From the NCBI RefSeq assembly GCF_000090795.2, contig NW_003546258.1:140638-204637 (forward strand): a stretch of 64,000 bases of DNA. Direction: 5' to 3'. The DNA comes from Amphimedon queenslandica. Taxonomy: Eukaryota > Porifera > Demospongiae > Haplosclerida > Niphatidae. Below the pieces are notes generated by a model that was given only the letters and a program-made list of their open reading frames with translations, was not told where the DNA came from and did not search any database. Made by a program: the position numbers and the translations under genes. Position 1 is the stretch's first letter; each line of letters begins with the position of its first letter. Positions 40,971-54,358 of this stretch are shown here, in pieces.

Positions 40971-42815
40971 ATGATGCTCTTTCTAGAAATCTTTTGCACA
41001 TATTTGATGATGAGTTTCACATTAGCACTGTCACTACCAGCAAGTGATGGTGGAGATTTAACCAGCAGTGGCCCTTGTTCACTGAACTGTAGCAATATAA
41101 TAAATAGCTCAACCAATACAGGAGTACAATACTCACTCTTAACTTCAAGTAGCTTTTATACACCGGGTTATCCCATCAGAGGTGTGTGTGGGGGGCTCTC
41201 ATTCTCTTTTTCATTTTCTGCATGCAGTTTCCTCTTATTTATGCATTCACTATTCCTTTTCTTATTGACTCTTGCATGCTCTTTCTCTCTCAATCATTCT
41301 GCATTATAGTGTACTACTTGAATATATTTATTTATTATTTCTTTCTCTCACATTTTTCTACACCATTCCTGCCCCCTCTCACTCCTCCATCCCCACACAT
41401 TGCACTCCAGTTAGTATCCAATCAACAGCTTGCTTAAAAGATTACGATCAGAGCCTGACGGTTGGCCCTTCCTGGTACAGAATCGAGGCTCTTTATGATG
41501 ATGAGGATGAAGACTCAGAGAGAGAAGCACTGGGATCCTTTACAATAGCAGAAAACATGGAAGAAGCCAGCCACTGCAGCAAGGTGAGTTATGATAAGAA
41601 CATTTACTTTATTAATTTTGCAGACCAACACATGTCTGATCTTTATTAATAATGCGATCCACACATCCAATTGATGTACTTATTATGCTTCCCTCTTCTC
41701 TTTCATGCAGAGTGTTGTATTTCAAAGCATCAAACCATCATTACTGGACTTGCCTGCAAGCTTCTACTGGACACCCGAAAGGTATTCGCATTGCAACGAA
41801 GAGACCAAGAAGCCTGTTTGCTTCAGGTATGATGCTTTGTTTTAATTATGAATTCTGCATTTGCATGATTGCATGCATGGAGACACCTGCTAGTAGCCAA
41901 TAATTATACCCTATGTATGTATACACATACACACTACTGACATCATCATCATATCCTCTCTCCACTCATTAATCATTAGGGCAACAGTTCAGCATCACGG
42001 TGACCCACACTGCCAGACCACTGAAATATGCGTCCAATTGACCAACGATACAATCAACTGTCCAGAGATCCCTTCAGTTAGCCCGACTAGCACTGTTCCC
42101 AGTAATATTACATCAGTGACTCCATCAGTCACTCCCACACCAAGTCAAGACAGAATTGATCAAGTAATAATTAAGCTTGAAATGAGTTTTTTATCATCAG
42201 ATGTTCCTCCTTTCTCTATTCATGTAGTGTATGAAACGTTGGGGCTGTGAGAGTGCTCGGCCCAATGAGTTCTGTGGGAGCAATGGAATGACCTTTCAAA
42301 GTCGCTGTCTTTGGAGAAGATACAAGTGCATACACCAGGTTGACATCACAATAACTAGGGGAGCTTGCCCAAGTAAGTGCACTAAAACTATTTCATTGAT
42401 GATTTTATTTATAATAAGAATATCAATGATTTATTTATTTATTTATAAAAATGCTTTATTTTATTTTTTGTCTGCTAGCATCATCATCTACTCCAAGTCC
42501 TACTCCCACTCCTACTCCCACTCCTACACCGGTACCGATTGTCACCCCACAGTGCAAAAGGATATACGATATTGTTAAAAACATCAAAAACGAGTGGCAT
42601 CCACAGTGCACTAAGAAGGGAACTGCCAAGCCAGTTCAGTGTCATAGAAAACCCAACGGTCTGCTGGAGTGCTGGTGCTCAAGGGAGAATCTCTCGGAAA
42701 AGAGTGGGACAAGGAAAAACATCGCCGACTGCAACTCACCAATGTAAGCCAAAAATCAATCGTCATTTTTATTTCATTTTTTTCCTGCAGTGATTTGGAT
42801 TGCTGGGAGTTCTAG
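40971..42815 (+). CDS. Secreted protein with Kazal-like and thyroglobulin type-1 domains
   Basis: Seven exons (40971-41181, 41411-41583, 41711-41826, 41980-42163, 42228-42372, 42479-42743, 42791-42815) give 372 residues. A hydrophobic signal peptide (FLEIFCTYLMMSFTLALSL) starts it. A Cys-containing N-terminal half of unknown family has an acidic stretch (DDEDEDSERE) and three N-glycosylation-type sites early on, followed by a Ser/Thr/Pro-rich spacer. Then comes a Kazal-like module (CMKRWGCESARPNEFCGSNG, MTFQSRCLWRRYKC) encoded by one exon. A TPTPTPTP spacer leads into a thyroglobulin-1 module (CTKKGTAKPVQCHRKPNG, LLECWCS, NIADC). The pair of modules recalls SMOC and testican extracellular-matrix proteins, and Kazal and Tg-1 modules often inhibit proteases. 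No EF-hand/EC domain is present, so it is not a full SMOC. Confidence 0.85.
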
Positions 42816-43437
42816 ACAAAGATACTTATCCTTTTTTGGATGAAAACTAGTCATCATCAACAACAACAACAACAACATTGCTATTATTATTATTATTGTT
42901 ATTATTATTGTTTTATATTTAGCATTAATTTTATGTATCGCTTATCTACTGACTCAATCTGTATACTAGAACCTTCTATCTCTCTCACTCAATACATGTA
43001 GCATTATTATTATTATTATTATTATTTTTCATTATTATTATTATTATTATAGTTTGGCAAGTACATATGTAACATACTATAACTCTCTTGTGTACAATAA
43101 TAATAACTAAATTATCTTTTTTTTTAATTACAAAATATTTAATTTTAATCTTCTTGGATAAACAAAATTCCTTTGGAAGCAAAAAGGACTTGCGAACTTT
43201 CTTCATCTGGTGCTAATGTGAGAAACAATGGCCAAAAGAATTTTTAAAAATGACAATTAACTTGTGTATCAAATTACTGATGCAAATCACGCATACCAAT
43301 ATACCAGATATAATCTAATTAAAAGTAGCTATGAACATTAAACAAAAAATTAAAACTTCATGATGACTAATAAAGACACTACATTATATTACAACAACAT
43401 ACAACATAAGAACAAGTACATGTATAAAAGAATGATA
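42816..43437. other. Convergent intergenic region
   Basis: 622 bp between two stop codons on opposite strands. Contains (CAA)n near 42860, (ATT)n runs at 42882-42912 and 43003-43050, and AATAAA-like signals. No gene seen. Confidence 0.6.
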
Positions 43438-46400
43438 TCACTTATCAGTGTCAGGAGGTATAAGCAGAGAAGGTTTAGGAGGAGTTATAGGGAGAATGGG
43501 GCAGAGGTGTTTCTTTGTCAGAGACAAGAGTGTATCAGGAGAAGCATTATTTGAATTATTACCGTTAGCCGGACTAGCAATGGGTGGAGACTGGGGAGAA
43601 GGAGGCGGTTCTACTTCACCACTTTTTGAACGAGAGCGCGACGAAATATTTGAAGATCCTTTAACTTTAGTGGTCCCCAGGGACTTGGTCTCAGAACTTG
43701 ATTTTGAGCGAGGTCGTCCTAATTTTGGGGGTCTACCTATCCTTGGCGCTTTCGTCGAGGGTAACAGGGGCGTGGCACCACTAGATCGAGCCATGCCCAT
43801 ACCAGCCGTCTTGACTCCGCCTCCTAGCAAAGAACGCATTACTAACGGATTGGACGACAAACTCGATAAGCGAGTTGCATCATCAGGACCAGCAGGAGCT
43901 GTCGCTGTGAGAACTATCGGGCTGTTGGGGACGGAACTGCTAAGGAATGAGTTTGAGGGTTCTTCGGACGAACCTGATTTACGTTTACGAGGGATCTTAA
44001 TGTCAAGGGAGAGGGACGAGGGCAGGCAATAAATGAAGAACTCGTAAATTTTATCAATGAGGATCCTGTCAATCATTCCTTGGGTTATCAGGTAAGAGAG
44101 TTTGTCGTTTGATGTTAATCTCAACTGAGAGGGAGAGAGAGAGGGGGGGAGAAAAAGAGAGAGGGAGGGAGGGAGGGAGAGACAGGGAGGGGAAAATGAT
44201 AAAAGACAAAGGGATAGAAATGTTGGGGGAGAGAGAGAAGGAGAGAGGAGGAGGGAGAGAGTGCAAACAACATGATAAAACCTCACATTAGTTACTACAC
44301 AACTAATAAAAAATAATTAAATCTGCAGCCAAAAAACGAGAAAATTTTGCTCGGCCCACGTATGCACGGCCCCAACTAACAGAGATCATATCCTAGGCTA
44401 GGATACACAAATACTAACACACCCAAACAGTCTTCACATACATAGACAGGCACACCTTTTCATTAATGTAATCCGTTCATAGAATGTAAATATCAAACAC
44501 ACCCTAATTATAATACACCCACACACACACATACACAGAGACATAAATGTACATACATACATACAAGTAGATGGATATGCAAAACACAGTACAATTAGTC
44601 TAAAGTTCAATCACTAGACAATGGTGTATCCCACATGCTCCCTCCCTGTCTCTTACTCCCTCTCTCCCTCTCCCTTTTCTCACCTGATCATCTCCTCCAT
44701 GCATTACCACTAATGATGTGCGAGTCTTCATTCTTGATCGAAGCTCCTTGGAACATGAAAGAATGAGAGGGAGAGAAAGAGACAGAGACAGAGGGAGGGA
44801 GAGACAGAGACAGAAGACCAATAAGTAAGCAAGTTATTGGATATACATCTGTCATCATTATTGCAATAAATATTTGAATTAAAAGAATGGACAACAGTTT
44901 CCATACTTGGCAGCGGCAATATATCCCGCTCTTTCAAACTATGCCGTAGGGTTATAGGCAACACCTGGAGCAAAAATGCTTTCATTATTACTAGTTTTAT
45001 ATCATGCCTTTGAATAAAAAGGCCCGAAGCAAAGACCCGTAAAATAATACAATTGGCAAAGTGTGCAGAAAAATGGCTCCAGGACAAATAAAAACTACAT
45101 AATTATTAACAAATTACCATCACAGAAAACAATGCAGTACAGTAATAAATCTCGTTTGTAGTTGTATTTGTGCTCTTTATGTTCCAAGGGCAATTATAGA
45201 ATTGATTGAATTAAAAACTAAGAGTTTTTATTAGGTGCATACATACATATACATAGTGTAGGGTGCTGGCAATATAGAACTATATAATTAGATTTCACTA
45301 ATTGCATTCCACGAGGTTGGCTAATACTCTCCTATCCAGACAGATTAGCTTCCACACATGACTGCTGTCATTAATAATTGTGTACTGCGAATGTTTTGCA
45401 GACAAAATAAATATGATAACATGTGCCAGAGGCATGTTACTGGTCAACACCAAAGACCTAATGCATGTAATTAACAAGTGATGGAACTGGTATACTAAAT
45501 ACCAGACATACAGAGACTAGACAGAGAGAGAGAGAGAGAGAAGGAAAGAGGAACAGTGAGGAGGAGAAAGAGAGGGGAAGAGAGGCAGAGTAAAAGAAAG
45601 AGAGCCATTATTATTGCCCCTGTTAGATATAGAGGGGGTTTAGGATATTTCAAGGTATCTTAAATCTCCCAATTTTAGCTAGACTGGCCTTTTATTTCAA
45701 GATCCTACACTGCTACTTGTGTTAGCATCCACACTTAAGCCTATTGCTATAATTTTCTAAGACAATGGGATGATAATTAAAAATGAATAACCATTGTAGT
45801 GAGTAAGTGTTCTAGGATTTCAACAACAGCTGTCAATCCATAGTACAACAGAGTAAGAGAATACAATAAAAGAGTGAGAGAAATATGTAGGAGGAAAGAG
45901 AGGGAGGGAGAGAGAGAGAGAGAGACAAAGAAAGAGACAAATGAGGAGAGAAGTAGGTATAATATATATATATATATACATACAGAATATTATGCAACAG
46001 ATCAGAGTATAAAGGTTAATAATCTAGACCATACTGTAGATTTTATTACATGTGTACATGTACTTATGTTGCATAATCTGTTCACTACTATGACTTTTCG
46101 AGGTTTACAAATGATTAATTGGCCTAAAGTGTGAATAGTAACAATTATCGCTAAAAGTCGTAAAAATAATTAAATAAAATAGTAATTACTTCGACGTATG
46201 TCTCTTTAGTTCTGTCAGGTGAGTTTTCACCAATAATGAAGATTGAAGGAGTAGTGCAGTTTAGGAATGGATCAGAAGATAACTGAGAGAGAGAGAGGGG
46301 GGGAGAGAGAAGGGGGAGAGAGAGAGGGAGGGGGAGAGAGATGTGAAGAAACACATAAAATAAAGCTACCATTTAAAAATACATGCACATGTACTGTACA

Positions 46401-49400
46401 CAACAAATAATAATAATAATAATAATGGATCTATATCAGACTGACATACATGTACATGTAATAGACCATAATAACCAGTAATAATGATAATAATGATAAT
46501 TATAAAAAAAAAATAATAATAATAACAATAATTTAATTATGACACTACAATTCAATATGAAGTTAACCACATACTCACACATGCAAGTAATCCATCCCTA
46601 TACCTTTACGTTATACATGTACATGTACACATGGAGAGGTAAATCCATTTATAAAGATAAAGCCATTTATAACATGTGTCTACATATGCCACACAAAACA
46701 CATCAAATAATAAGAGACACATGTAACTTGCATTATGTAATTAGAGCCAAACACAAGCTCCACAATATGTAACATGTACTTATTAACCAATTATCTCCAG
46801 TTACCAGTAGTGCCACATTGTAGTGGGCTAGCTGATTGGGTAGATAGTGCCCGTAACATGCCACTGTGGTTAGAGGGCCGCACCGAACAACAGCTGCTCC
46901 ACAGATATTTAGTAGCGGGCGAGGGTTTACCATTCCTGGTTAAGGCCATTATTAGATTCGTTATAGCTAATTAAAAAGTTGTTTTTACTACCAGTGATAT
47001 AAACCATAGAATTATGAATACTGATGTAATGCGCAACAGCTGCATATAATGAACAGAATGAGCCTACACAACTAGCGCTTCCAACGATACACCTGGTCTG
47101 TGTTGTCAAGGAAAGCACTACAACCATTTCATTAATCCACAAATCTCACCACGCCTCTCTTTCCCTTGTACAGCATCATAATACATATGCATGTACATGT
47201 ACACAAACAATTAAACTTGATTAGGATTACATAGACTTTCGCAAATTTCACTTTTAAAATTAGATTATAGCTAATGTAAGCTAATGTAAACTGTGTACAT
47301 AATAGTCCATAAACTATAGAAAGCTAATGTACATGTCAATATACATGTACATGTACATGTACATGTAAATGTACATGTACATGTATATATACATGTACAT
47401 GTACATATACGTGTACATGTACATGTATATGTAAACAACATGACACTGAGTGCGTGCCAATAAATCTATTTTAAAGTTATATGTACATGAACAGTATATC
47501 TTGGATAGATAATCTCACACATCAAAAGTGACAAACATACCCTATAATAGCAGGCCATAGTAGACTTGGTAAAATGATATCCGGAAGAATCTCACCCTAT
47601 CGGGTTTTATTATGGCTTTTTCTTATCGTAAAACCATATAGACACAGACACAGCGTCTCGCCAGATTAAATTACAAAAAAACCTCAGATAATAAAGAACT
47701 TAACGAAGCATTATAAATCCAATAAAGAGCAAGAGGCTAAGAACAGCGTGAGAATTAGGTTGAAAGATAGTAACCACATGCAATTATTGTATATGGACAC
47801 TAGTAGCTTATACCAATTACTCATTATAATTAGGCCAATTACATGCTCCGTCTCACACACTCATGTATATGTACATGTACATGTACATGTACATGTACAT
47901 GTACATATATCCATGCAAGCGTGCTTATAATATTTCCACAATATCTGAAATAATTTTTATAATTGCGTAAGAGCTACACCTGTTGTGCTAGCTTAATTCG
48001 AGCTAATAAGGTCACATCAAGAGCTCATTGGTTAGATGGGCACTTGGTAACTGGTTTATAAGCAACCTCTCTCATAAGGTCATAGACATAACATGAGACC
48101 AAAACTTGTGTTTATCGTTTTATTAATATTATTAATTATTATCAATTCTAAACCAGAGACAACCACAGGAGGAGCGAGTGTTAAACCGCAGAGACACGCA
48201 AAATAAAAATATCATTATCACCGTTACTACGATTCCTTGTAATACTAATAATACAGATGCACTAATAAATAAATAAATTATAATTTTAACAGGATGACCT
48301 AACTCTTAATTGTTGTCTGATAAAAGAGATATCTTTTAAAATTATCACAAAAAGGAACTATCAGTGACAAGGTCACATTAGTAGAGTTTACACATGCACA
48401 TGTAGTGTACATGTACAGGGCCTAGCTGTTACGTCAAAAAATATACATGTACATGTACATAGTAGTGTTCCAATTAAATATTGTATTTCAGTTGCAATTC
48501 TGTTAATTGAAATTGATCGGGAACTATTTGTATTCGTGTACGAAGCATTTGTTTGAAAACATGTACATTGTACTACATGTACATGTAATTTAAGAGAACA
48601 TACACACGCACGTGTAATTCGATTTTACAATGCAACCAGACAATCCTTTATCTTAATACATGCACAACACTATAGTCTTGCTAGCCAGACCTTTAGCTGA
48701 CTAGCAAAATTAACAAAACGCATTGTTGCATGTACAAAAACATGTGCATGTATACAATTAGATGTACATGTATATGTAATCATGTATTTCCTTACGGTCC
48801 AGGAGTAATCGAGTCCATCTATAACCAACCCGAGATTAACCAGACATGCCACACGCTCCACTTCAGCTACCTAGAAACAATAAGAAATCATTTCCATACT
48901 TCCAGAACTTCATTCCCATGCCCCCAGGCCCTCGTTCCCATGCCACCAGACCCTCGTTCCCAGTATTAAGTACCTTACAAGCAATCCTACAGCTGGTAGA
49001 CCAACTGACTAATATTATCGGGCGTGATGAAAACTGTTCCTTTAGCTTAAAAAATAAAATAAATAAAAATAAAATAATTCATGTAGATGTACAGTACCTC
49101 TTGAACCCTCTGTAAGGTGCACTGCACTATATTCTCCACAGATTCACGGAATGATGTCCGTTGTCCAGTGTCGGCTTTATTGTCTTGTACAATGACAGGG
49201 AATACCTTACCAAAAGCGTTGAACTGACTCTGGAATAGCCTTAACCTCCTACTGCCTAGAGGAGCAGTTGAGTGAGGGACAGTGACAAATAATGGAGAAG
49301 GATCAAAATGAAGCTGAAGAGAGAGAGAGGGGGGGGGAGAAACAGACAAAAATAAAGAGAGAGACATAAAGAGGAATTAACTTATATAGCATACAATAGT

Positions 49401-49599
49401 CATAATTTAATTAAGCAAGTAGGTACATGTGTATATGTACGAGCAATAGGTTATTACTGTACTTGTTTGTCTATGTTAGTCATCCCAATTGAAGGATTCC
49501 ATGGTCTCTTTAACAATAATTTTAAAGCTTCATTGACACCATCACCACCTAAGCCAATGTGAATCATCTGCTCTACTAAACCTGGGCACTAGAAATTAA

Positions 49600-49672
<73 letters not shown>

Positions 49673-50806
49673 GCATGATGTAAAATGTACATGTGCATGC
49701 ATTGCTAGTTTTAGCTTTTATTTTTACAAACTATAGTACCTTTCAATACAAATATAAAAACAGCTTACAAAGAAGAGAGTATAATAATGATGCATGATAC
49801 AACCTTACGTTAGTTTTCAATACTTGAAGCACATCAAGATAAATAGGAAGCATGTCATCATCAAGAACTCTTATTAGTGTCCTGTGTAACCACTGGGTTA
49901 ACTGTGGGTCCTAACATGTATATGTACATGTACATATACATTAATAATATTATTGATATAAAATACTCCAGTACATGTATACATGCACTTACCCATTTAA
50001 TGTCGGCAAATATCTTACGAATCTTTTTAGACGCGGTGTCGTTACTCAAACGTCTTTGAATAGCCTCTTCTTGTGACTAAAAAGCAAATGTGATGCAAAG
50101 TGATGTCACGTGATGTAATATGACATCAAAGGGCGTAATCACGTGATGTCACTTACTCCAGAGAATGATAATCTGGCGAGTTGATCGTCACGAAAAACTT
50201 GCAAACATTTACTGAGCAGGTTCTGTTGCTGATAATTAGCATCACTGAATACTCTAAAAGAAAAAAGAATATTTTTGTCTCTCTCTCTCTCCCTCGTTCT
50301 TTCTAACTTTTCAAGCTCCAAGTCATTATTTTCTAGAGGTAACCTTATCAGATTCATGTGTTGATAACATTCATTCATAATGTTCTTCACTTTGTGATAA
50401 TTGTAAGGACGAGAGGGTGTGTCAGCCACACCCACAACATCAATCTCCATATCATCATCATCACCATCAGAGTTGATATCAGGCTCTTTCTCCTCTTTAC
50501 TAAATAAATTTTTTAAAATACTTTTTTAAAAATCATTCCTTAAATCATTATTAAAAACTACATACATACATGCAATCTGTTATTAAATGTTATTTAATCG
50601 TTGTAAATATTAAAAAAATACTCCCTCATTCCTTGTAAACTTGAAAGAACTAGTGATGCAACAGAATATAATGAAGCAGCTGCGATGGCAAAAGTAATTA
50701 AAAACGTATTAAAAACCATCAAATAAAGTCAGGATTAAAGTCTACCCAGGAAGACACGAGTATTACAACATGCAAATTCTCCAATATAACAATAATATAA
50801 CAATAA

Positions 50807-50842
<36 letters not shown>

Positions 50843-51558
50843 GTTTAAAGGTTAAATGACTCCCAGCAGCTGTGGTGTAACAACAGGTGGAGTTACACGA
50901 AAATAAGACAGGAAACTAGACATAACATGTTTTGGCGTCTCAACGACCACAGCATGTACATGTAAAAACAAATGAAATGTACATTTACCAGACAGAAACC
51001 ATTGAACTAATAAACTATAGCCAATGCCTATTATGGGATGGACTGGAAATCCATTTTTTATTACATTTTATAATACATATACATGATCTTATGTTGCATA
51101 GAAGTTTTGAGCTAATTCATATTAAAATTGAATTTTTATAAATTTTTTAAGGTTACTAAAAAATCAGGCCAAAGTCCCTGTGCAGTTGTTGACCAAATTT
51201 TGTCAAAAATGAAAAGGAAAGAATCACCCATTTTTATGATTTTTTTTGATACACATACATAACTTTCTCAAAATCTGAAGAATGACAATGAATGTATATA
51301 TATATTTATATTTATGCATGTACATTGGTTCAAAACCATCCGAAATTCACTGATACATCAATTACAGTTTACGTACACAACAGACTGAGAAGTATCCTCC
51401 TCTTTTATTGTTTTCAGTGGCTCCTCCCTCGGCCCCGCCCCTTCATTTGGCTTAAAGAGATGAAAAGTGGGCAATGACTGGGTAATGCTGCTCCAATGAG
51501 CCATCAGTTTAGGATAACAGTGCTCAGAAGCAATCTGGTCCCAGGAAGAAGCCGCCAT
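43438..51558 (-). CDS. KANSL3: KANSL3 homologue, NSL complex subunit
   Basis: Subunit of the KAT8/MOF NSL histone acetyltransferase complex (nuclear). Twelve exons: 51377-51558, 50308-50499, 50157-50253, 49993-50076, 49809-49910, 49463-49588, 49098-49313, 48974-49033, 48796-48870, 46190-46282, 44684-44746, 43438-44124; 1977 nt, 658 residues. Blocks match the human protein in order: YNYHKVKNIMNECYQHMNL, CLQVFRDDQLARLS, QLTQWLHRTLIRVLDDDMLP, LLLKRPWNPSIGM, RRLRLFQSQFNAFGKVFPVI, RPIILVSWSTSCRIACKVAE, PSIFIIGENSPD, MKTRTSLVVMHGGDD. These form the alpha/beta-hydrolase-like fold. The last exon is a disordered Ser/Pro tail with an AT-hook-like GRPPKLGRPRSK. Introns 1 and 9 are longer than the rest. 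The start codon context is ATGGCGGC. Confidence 0.94.
46283..48795. other. KANSL3 intron 9, rich in TGTACA tracts
   Basis: 2.5 kb without a recognisable exon. It holds the two longest TGTACA tracts of the window (about 47336-47432 and 47868-47907), plus shorter ones near 46615, 47190, 48435 and 48575. Open frames of MYMYMY or HVHVHV type here are repeat translations. Confidence 0.7.
47336..47432. repeat. Longest TGTACA hexamer tract
   Basis: Nearly 100 bp of TACATG units, perfect over stretches of four to five units and interrupted by TATA and CG variants. The unit ACATGT is its own reverse complement, so the tract can pair with itself on either strand. Dozens of shorter tracts exist across the window. 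Confidence 0.95.
49602..49672. repeat. (GA)n microsatellite, about 70 bp
   Basis: The longest dinucleotide run seen, beside KANSL3 exon 6. On the transcribed strand it is (CU)n upstream of the acceptor TTAATTTCTAG. Confidence 0.95.
51055..51265. repeat. Worn satellite family B unit in KANSL3 intron 1
   Basis: A single diverged unit. TTTATTACATTTTATAATACATATACATG, then TTTTGAGCTAATTCATATTAAAATTG, then AGGCCAAAGTCCCTGTGCAG are recognisable (the stretches are split here by small changes). The palindrome is lost. Its orientation is opposite to the host gene. Confidence 0.75.
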
Positions 51559-51706
51559 AAGTGATTTTTGGCTGTTTTATTGTTGTTTTGTACACGACGC
51601 CATCTTAATTTAAGCTCCTCCTATTTTAAATTAATAACACTAACTAACTAGCTTCACAATAATAGAATAATTTCGTATTTTGTTGAATTAGAACAATAAT
51701 ACCAAA
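51559..51706. promoter_or_regulatory. Divergent promoter, KANSL3 / small acidic protein
   Basis: 148 bp between opposed start codons. It contains GACGCCATCTTAATTTAAG, a YY1-like core (GCCATCTT), and both start codons lie in ATGGCG context. Confidence 0.5.
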
Positions 51707-52109
51707 ATGGCGTCAAACAAACAAGAGATGCAGAAGTCAATGCAAGGTTCGTATCTATCACAAAGGCTCTCTTATTTATTTATTTATTTATTGTGTCCTT
51801 TAGAGTCTTGGGTAGCTGTGGAGGCCGGGGAAGGGACGGGAACGAAAGAACCAAAGTCCCTCTCACACGTTAAAAGTGAAGAAGAAATCACACAAATGAT
51901 TGCTGAAGCAGTTACTGAAGAGAGAAAGGACCCAATACCTATAATAAGGCAGGAAGAAACAACTAAAACTGATATAAGGTAATTCGTAACCAACGATAAT
52001 TAATTTACTGAGTTTTACTGGAATATCCTTATGTTTTACTGAAATATACTATAGTTTTACTGCCGAGCCAGAGGGTGTAACTAGTACTGCAACAATGGAG
52101 CAATCATAG
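51707..52109 (+). CDS. Small acidic protein, family unknown
   Basis: Three phase-consistent exons (51707-51746, 51804-51978, 52055-52109) predict 89 residues: it starts MASNKQEMQKSMQESWVAVE, is Glu/Lys-rich in the middle (SEEEITQMIAEAVTEERK), and ends with STATMEQS. There is no signal peptide or membrane span; one or two short helices are likely. If the last donor is not used, the frame stops at 51980 after 72 codons. It starts 148 bp from the divergent KANSL3 start. Not recognised as any family; the splice sites and frame closure argue that it is real, but a protein this short needs transcript support. Confidence 0.5.
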
Positions 52110-52496
52110 TAAGAATTAATTGAAATTTGGTATTGTTTATTAAAATTTTCTAGTTTGAGGTCATTTTTGTCTACTCTACTATCACCATCTTTTATTATTT
52201 CACATTTAACTGTATTTCTAATTGGGTGAGTGCGACGCATTTTCTAAATATCAGTTTGTTGCGAAATATTTTCTCTCACATGCGTACATTTAGGGTGTTG
52301 GTGGGTAGACGATTAATGTGAACGGTATAATAATCCGAGAAAGAAATTTATTATTTTTTCTATATTTAGTCGATAATTTAATTTCAAATTTTCTTCAGTT
52401 TCATTGTTGATTTGTAACTGATTTGTAGTGCATTTCGTATTCATAATTCATCATTGTGTTACACTCTGTTCGCTCATTATTAATATCCTCATTATA
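52110..52496. other. Convergent 3' region
   Basis: 387 bp between the small acidic gene and the sideroflexin stop. AT-rich, with no gene or repeat array seen. Probably untranslated ends of both genes. Confidence 0.5.
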
Positions 52497-54196
52497 TTAC
52501 AATCCTTTATTGAAGTACAATATCTTTGGTACAGAATCCGTGTTGTTTTTGATCTGCAGCTGTGCTTCTTTTTCAAGCCAATCATAACTTATAGAACTAC
52601 AAAAACAGAGAGAGACAAAGAAAAAGCAAAGGAACGGTGGAATAGTGATTTTTACATCACCACTTACCTTCTCTGTGGAAATAGAGCACATCCGACCGGT
52701 ACGGCAAAGCAGAGCCTAAATCATGTGATAGTCATGTGATCATTCATAGTGATACTCACAATATTCCACAGAACAATGTCTGTAACCCTGCAGCTGCTAT
52801 ATTGTTCCTCTAATAAAGATGAATACATGTAGATAAACACCTTTACGTTATGCTCTTACCATTAATAAAGGATATCTTCTTTCTAGCCTTGTAGATAGTA
52901 CTGGCAACATTACTATCACATATTAGTATCATACATTTATATTTATAATTAATTATAAATACTTACGCAGTGTTGGTATTGTCATAAAAATCCGTGAAAA
53001 GGTTACTTGGCTGATTCCTTTGACAGCTGCTACCTGTCACAAACAATCCAATCATCCCTCCAATATTCCTACCCTCTCTCTCTCTCTCTCTGACTCACTC
53101 TTGATCTTCCAAGTTCATCCTCTTCTCTTTTTCCAGTAAAATCGTTTCTGCTAAGACCGACTCCCTCCACTAACTCCCTCTGTCTCATTGTCGGAATATT
53201 GATGCAATTTGCTGCAGCCACGGCAACAAAAGGAACCCACCTAGCAACCAGAGGAGGGGCCCTCTATAAATTATAAACATAGGCATACATGTATGTGTAT
53301 TTGTACTTTCACAAGTGAATTTAGTAAAACTGAAACACCAACAGCTCCAGTGGTTGCTCCTGCATAAGCCACACCTATTTGTCTATCAATATTAATAATA
53401 TAGTAAGTGGATGGATAGAGTGTTATTTTGGCAGAGTATTATTTTTTGGCGTCTAATGATTTGCAACAAAATTAAATCTTAAATCTTAGTAATGCGCATG
53501 TACACAAAAATTACTAAATTGACAACTGCAAATTATAATGTTACAGGAAATTGCCAAAATAAAGTGCTGTAATATACGATAATAATATTTTAGAGTTTTA
53601 AGGTTACTCTACCTGTTAGTAATTGAACTATTGACATTTCTATTAGTATAATTGACCAGTGCATTAAATGACTGATTAACCCATTGAACCATAAACACCT
53701 GCAGCGTAGTACTGGAGGAAAGAGTGAGGGAGAGAGTTAAAGAGAGATTTCATACAATTTCATTGCATAAATTATAAATTACATAATCAGATGTATGGAT
53801 GAGAATAGTTGTGTATATCATACCGATAATATACAAGCATAGATCCTAATATAACCATGCCTCCTGGGACTTGAAATGACATCCGACCGATCAGATTCAT
53901 TCTCTCTCCGCTATCAGGGTGATAAGCGGAATCATACAGGACCTTAGCGGTTTGCAGTTCATCCAGACTCACTCCATTTGGTACCAAACCTGTAGATCTG
54001 GGAATGAGGATACACTAAAATCCCAGCCCACTTTCTTGTACCTTGCAACTTTCACCAGATCTGCAGCTTTTTCTAGCTCTTGCTCTGATTTGAGAGATAG
54101 CAAAGGATTGGTGATTCTGAGGAAGTGCTGGAAACGACCATAAAAGGTCCTCTGGTCCCAAAGGGGCTTATCAATATCAACAGGAACACCAGCCAT
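52497..54196 (-). CDS. SFXN: Sideroflexin (SFXN1/2/3 family), mitochondrial carrier
   Basis: Inner-membrane protein; human SFXN1 and SFXN3 carry serine into mitochondria for one-carbon metabolism. Ten exons (54042-54196, 53824-53997, 53613-53711, 53307-53382, 53099-53263, 52967-53033, 52860-52900, 52760-52809, 52668-52715, 52497-52587) total 966 nt, 321 residues, as in the human family. Marks: [19 protein letters not shown], the signature [49 protein letters not shown], the conserved [16 protein letters not shown], and the diagnostic end ILYFNKGL. Intron 1 is only 44 bp. Choice of paralogue within the family is not attempted. Confidence 0.96.
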
Positions 54197-54358
54197 TTGT
54201 TGTAAAGCAAAAGAAAACAAAAGAACTATGAAATGAACTGCTGCACAGCCATAATAATTATAGCTCCGCCTACCAATTAGTTAACCCTTGCTTCGTTAAT
54301 TTAAAATGTTTCCGTAAATTCTCGTAATCCTAAATTCCGTATACTTTTAGGTATTAAA
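54197..54358. promoter_or_regulatory. Divergent promoter, sideroflexin / TCERG1
   Basis: 162 bp between opposed start codons. TCERG1 begins at AAAATGGCGAA, again YY1-like. No TATA box is evident. Confidence 0.45.

Noticed and set aside
43448-44032. A 194-codon plus-strand frame opposite the last KANSL3 exon
   Set aside because: It is the antisense of a Ser/Pro-rich coding exon, a common shadow frame; KANSL3 in the minus frame is supported by splice phase and homology.
44747-45087. Candidate KANSL3 exon reading VLPITLRHSLKERDILPLP
   Set aside because: It would sit between TYVE and ELRSRMK, where the human protein is continuous; skipping it keeps phase 0 and the alignment, so it is intron.
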